Of a stretch of 8,407 bases of DNA, positions 7,364 to 8,407 are shown one piece after another (position 1 is the stretch's first letter; every line of letters starts with the position of its first letter). Below the pieces are notes generated by a model. The model saw only the letters and a list, made by a program, of their open reading frames with translations, was not told the origin of the DNA and searched no databases. Position numbers and translations under genes: made by a program. The stretch lies in contig CABQAB010000080.1 in the NCBI GenBank assembly GCA_902461985.1, positions 1 through 8,407 on the forward strand, in the 5' to 3' direction. This DNA comes from an uncultured Bacteroidales bacterium (GTDB lineage: Bacteria > Bacteroidota > Bacteroidia > Bacteroidales > UBA932).

Positions 7364-7395
7364 TTTGGGGAATCTGCATTATTTGACTATTTTTG
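7364..7395 (+). promoter_or_regulatory. Bacteroides-type promoter for the HEPN/MNT pair
   Basis: TTTG at 7364-7367 and TATTTTTG at 7388-7395 match the primary-sigma promoter of Bacteroides (-33 TTTG and -7 TAnnTTTG) with a 20-base spacer, the usual distance. It lies just behind the gspF stop and before the HEPN gene. Transcription would begin around 7399-7402. This excludes the TTG at 7393 as a start codon because it is inside the -7 box. No experiment confirms it. Confidence 0.7.
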
Positions 7396-7416
7396 TCCAG
7401 GCAGATGTTTATGGCT

Positions 7417-7857
7417 ATGGAAAATTCAGACATAAGGTGGATACAGAGGTTTGGCAATTATCGCAAGGCATTGGCGAAATTGTCACAGGCTGTTGCAGTC
7501 ATCGACAAAAGCATTGGCCTGGGCAGCGAATTTGATGAACTTTTGAAGGAAGGGCTCATCCAGAGGTTTGAATACACTCATGAACTGGCCTGGAAAGTGA
7601 TGAAGGATTATGCGGAGTATCAAGGATATACGGAAATACGCGGCTCTCGGGACGCATTCCGGCAGGCTCTGCAGATGGGCATCATTGACAGCGGTGACTG
7701 GATGAACTCCATAGCCGACCGCAATCTCACATCTCACGACTATGATGACGCTGAGGCAGAGAAAATCTACAATGCCGTAGTCAATACTTATCTTCCTCTG
7801 TTCCTCAAATTTGAGCAAACAATGTTCCCGTTGACGGGGCAAAACAGTCTTTTCTGA
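7417..7857 (+). CDS. HEPN-domain protein, HI0074-type nucleotidyltransferase partner (probable toxin)
   Basis: All-helical protein of about 146 residues. In HEPN/MNT pairs the HEPN member is the toxin, in studied cases an RNase, and the MNT partner neutralises it. The opening MENSDIRWIQRFGNYRKAL followed by FEYTHELAWKVMKDY and IRGSRDAFRQA matches the HI0074 family. RNLTSHDY carries the R-X4-H-X-Y signature (R102, H107, Y109 from ATG 7417), so the active-site motif is intact. Start: ATG 7417 is chosen because family members usually begin with MEN..DIRW; ATGs 7411 and 7405 are alternatives. It has its own promoter at 7364-7395. The MNT gene follows after one base. It could instead be a non-toxic housekeeping pair of the HI0073/HI0074 type, whose function is not settled. 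Confidence 0.88.
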   Translation: MENSDIRWIQRFGNYRKALAKLSQAVAVIDKSIGLGSEFDELLKEGLIQRFEYTHELAWKVMKDYAEYQGYTEIRGSRDAFRQALQMGIIDSGDWMNSIADRNLTSHDYDDAEAEKIYNAVVNTYLPLFLKFEQTMFPLTGQNSLF

Positions 7858-7858
7858 T

Positions 7859-8164
7859 ATGGCGTACGGCTTAAAAGATTCTGAATTCGATCAGATTTCG
7901 GCTCTCTTTGCAAAAGATGATGATATAGAAAAAGTTATATTATATGGTTCCAGAGCTAAGGGTAATTTCAAGCCATTTTCGGATGTAGACATTACTCTCA
8001 TAGGGGCAAAGCTGTCTAAAGACAACCTAAGAAAATTGGTTCTGGCATTGGATGAAAGTTTTCTGCCATACAAATTCGACGTATCCATATTCTCAAAACT
8101 GACCAATCCGGATTTGATAGCACAAATAAAAAGCACCGGCACAGTCATCTATCAGAAAGGGTGA
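7859..8164 (+). CDS. Minimal MNT nucleotidyltransferase, HI0073 type (probable antitoxin)
   Basis: A 101-residue minimal nucleotidyltransferase. The motif LYGSRAKGNFKPFSDVDI fits G-S-X10-D-X-D exactly (G30, S31, D42, D44), and the third carboxylate is the Asp of KFDVSIF (D74). These residues bind Mg2+ and the nucleotide in the family. In related HepT/MntA pairs the MNT protein adds AMP to a Tyr near the R-X4-H motif of the HEPN protein and so blocks it; the partner here has a Tyr at the matching place (HDY). It starts one base after the HEPN stop, so the two are co-transcribed and probably translationally coupled. The stop at 8162-8164 immediately abuts the first hairpin downstream. The family is certain from the motif; the antitoxin role is inferred from pairing. 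Confidence 0.9.
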   Translation: MAYGLKDSEFDQISALFAKDDDIEKVILYGSRAKGNFKPFSDVDITLIGAKLSKDNLRKLVLALDESFLPYKFDVSIFSKLTNPDLIAQIKSTGTVIYQKG

Positions 8165-8179
8165 TGTCGCGAAGCGACA
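8165..8179. repeat. Hairpin 1 of array (6-bp stem, GAA loop)
   Basis: Perfect inverted repeat TGTCGC / GCGACA with a GAA loop, starting on the base after the MNT stop codon. No T-run follows, so it does not look like an intrinsic terminator by itself. Confidence 0.85.
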
Positions 8180-8236
8180 GAGTGGTGGACCAGCGTACCC
8201 GACAAAAAAAGAGAGGCGTAAACCTCAAACTCACTA

Positions 8237-8255
8237 TCAAGGGCTTTGCCCTTGA
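8237..8255. repeat. Hairpin 2 of array (8-bp stem, TTT loop)
   Basis: Perfect inverted repeat TCAAGGGC / GCCCTTGA with a TTT loop. It directly abuts hairpin 3 without a spacer. No T-run downstream. Confidence 0.9.
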
Positions 8256-8271
8256 GTCCGCAAAAGCGGAC
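8256..8271. repeat. Hairpin 3 of array (6-bp stem, AAAA loop)
   Basis: Perfect inverted repeat GTCCGC / GCGGAC with an AAAA loop, contiguous with hairpin 2. It is followed by GCGTAGCGAC (8275-8284), which differs by one base from the GCGAAGCGAC of hairpin 1 (8169-8178). Confidence 0.85.
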
Positions 8272-8310
8272 GCGGCGTAGCGACGGAATGGAATGGAGGA
8301 GAGCAGACGC

Positions 8311-8332
8311 CGGACGGAAAGGGTTCCGTCCG
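8311..8332. repeat. Hairpin 4 of array (9-bp stem, AGGG loop)
   Basis: Perfect inverted repeat CGGACGGAA / TTCCGTCCG with an AGGG loop, the longest stem in the array. It abuts hairpin 5 without a spacer. Confidence 0.92.
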
Positions 8333-8351
8333 CATCTCCCAACGGGAGATG
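8333..8351. repeat. Hairpin 5 of array (8-bp stem, AAC loop)
   Basis: Perfect inverted repeat CATCTCCC / GGGAGATG with an AAC loop. It is contiguous with hairpin 4 and followed by an AT-rich stretch (TGGTATAATTGACATTTTT) that leads to the direct repeat at the window end. Confidence 0.9.
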
Positions 8352-8369
8352 TGGTATAATTGACATTTT

Positions 8370-8400
8370 TGGTTGGTGATCATGACAAAAGTGGTTGGTG
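8370..8400. repeat. 9-bp direct repeat, period 22
   Basis: TGGTTGGTG occurs at 8370-8378 and again at 8392-8400. The unit between them contains TGATCATGA with overlapping palindromes. Only two copies fit before the window ends, so it may be chance, a protein-binding site, or the start of a longer array. Confidence 0.45.
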
Positions 8401-8407
8401 GAAGAGT

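Noticed and set aside
7351..7367. Terminator of the secretion operon at CGGCCGGTTTTTG
   Set aside because: The palindrome CGGCCG has no loop and cannot form a proper stem; the T-run is part of the -33 promoter element.
7393..7416. TTG at 7393 as the start of the HEPN gene
   Set aside because: It lies inside the predicted -7 promoter box, and the family normally starts near MEN..DIRW at 7417.
8165..8179. Rho-independent terminator after the MNT gene
   Set aside because: The stem is short and followed by GAGTGG rather than a T-run.
8355..8365. TATAAT (8355-8360) and TTGACA (8360-8365) as a sigma-70 promoter
   Set aside because: The boxes are in the wrong order and overlap by a base, so they cannot act together on the plus strand; the genome also appears to use the Bacteroides consensus.
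8145..8366. Minus-strand 73-codon reading frame across the hairpin array
   Set aside because: It is built from the inverted repeats, shows no family pattern and overlaps the end of the MNT gene.
8382..8407. Start of a new gene (ATG 8382, MTKVVGGR) at the window end
   Set aside because: Only eight codons are visible, with no recognisable family and no supporting upstream signal.
8392..8407. 5' end of a tRNA (resembles the TGGTGGAA or GGCAGAGT starts of Leu/Ser tRNAs)
   Set aside because: Only about 16 bases are present; no arm pairing can be tested.
8165..8407. CRISPR array or integron attC site
   Set aside because: The repeats are inverted, differ from each other and have no regular spacers; no attC-type core sequences are present.

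Overview
The window reads like part of a Bacteroidota chromosome, most likely order Bacteroidales. Evidence: the only clear promoter fits the Bacteroides-type consensus (TTTG, 20 nt, TAnnTTTG); classical Shine-Dalgarno sequences are scarce; the composition is AT-leaning to moderate; and the pseudopilin leaders use the K/R-A|(S/T)LVE style. Genus cannot be told from the sequence alone.

Positions 1-7337 hold one unbroken, all plus-strand operon for a type II secretion / type IV pilus-like machine. The order is GspE assembly ATPase (5' end cut by the window edge), GspD-like secretin, a GspL/PilN-like bitopic protein, a GspM/PilO-like bitopic protein, a GspK-position pseudopilin with a large beta-solenoid-like domain, a GspC/PilP-like alignment protein, two very small pseudopilins (GspI- and GspJ-position) and the GspF platform protein. 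Almost every junction is a 4-base ATGA overlap, a 1-20 base overlap or a gap of 3 bases, so translation is probably coupled throughout. Together these genes supply the outer-membrane gate, the inner-membrane alignment proteins, the platform, the motor and the pseudopilus tip. The major pseudopilin (GspG) and the prepilin peptidase (GspO/PilD) are not in the window and must lie upstream or elsewhere. The parts are a mix of T2SS and T4P type and several are reduced in size.

Positions 7338-8164 hold a separate two-gene cassette with its own near-perfect Bacteroides promoter: a HEPN-domain protein of the HI0074 type and a minimal MNT nucleotidyltransferase of the HI0073 type. Both keep their family motifs (R-X4-H-X-Y; G-S-X10-D-X-D). 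This is the layout of a HEPN/MNT toxin-antitoxin pair, and it looks inserted or appended behind the secretion operon.

Positions 8165-8407 are non-coding as far as can be seen. They hold five perfect short hairpins (stems 6-9 bp, loops 3-4 nt), then a 9-base direct repeat at the window end. This looks like a REP-like or structured repetitive element, or the edge of a mobile element. Its identity is not established from the window.
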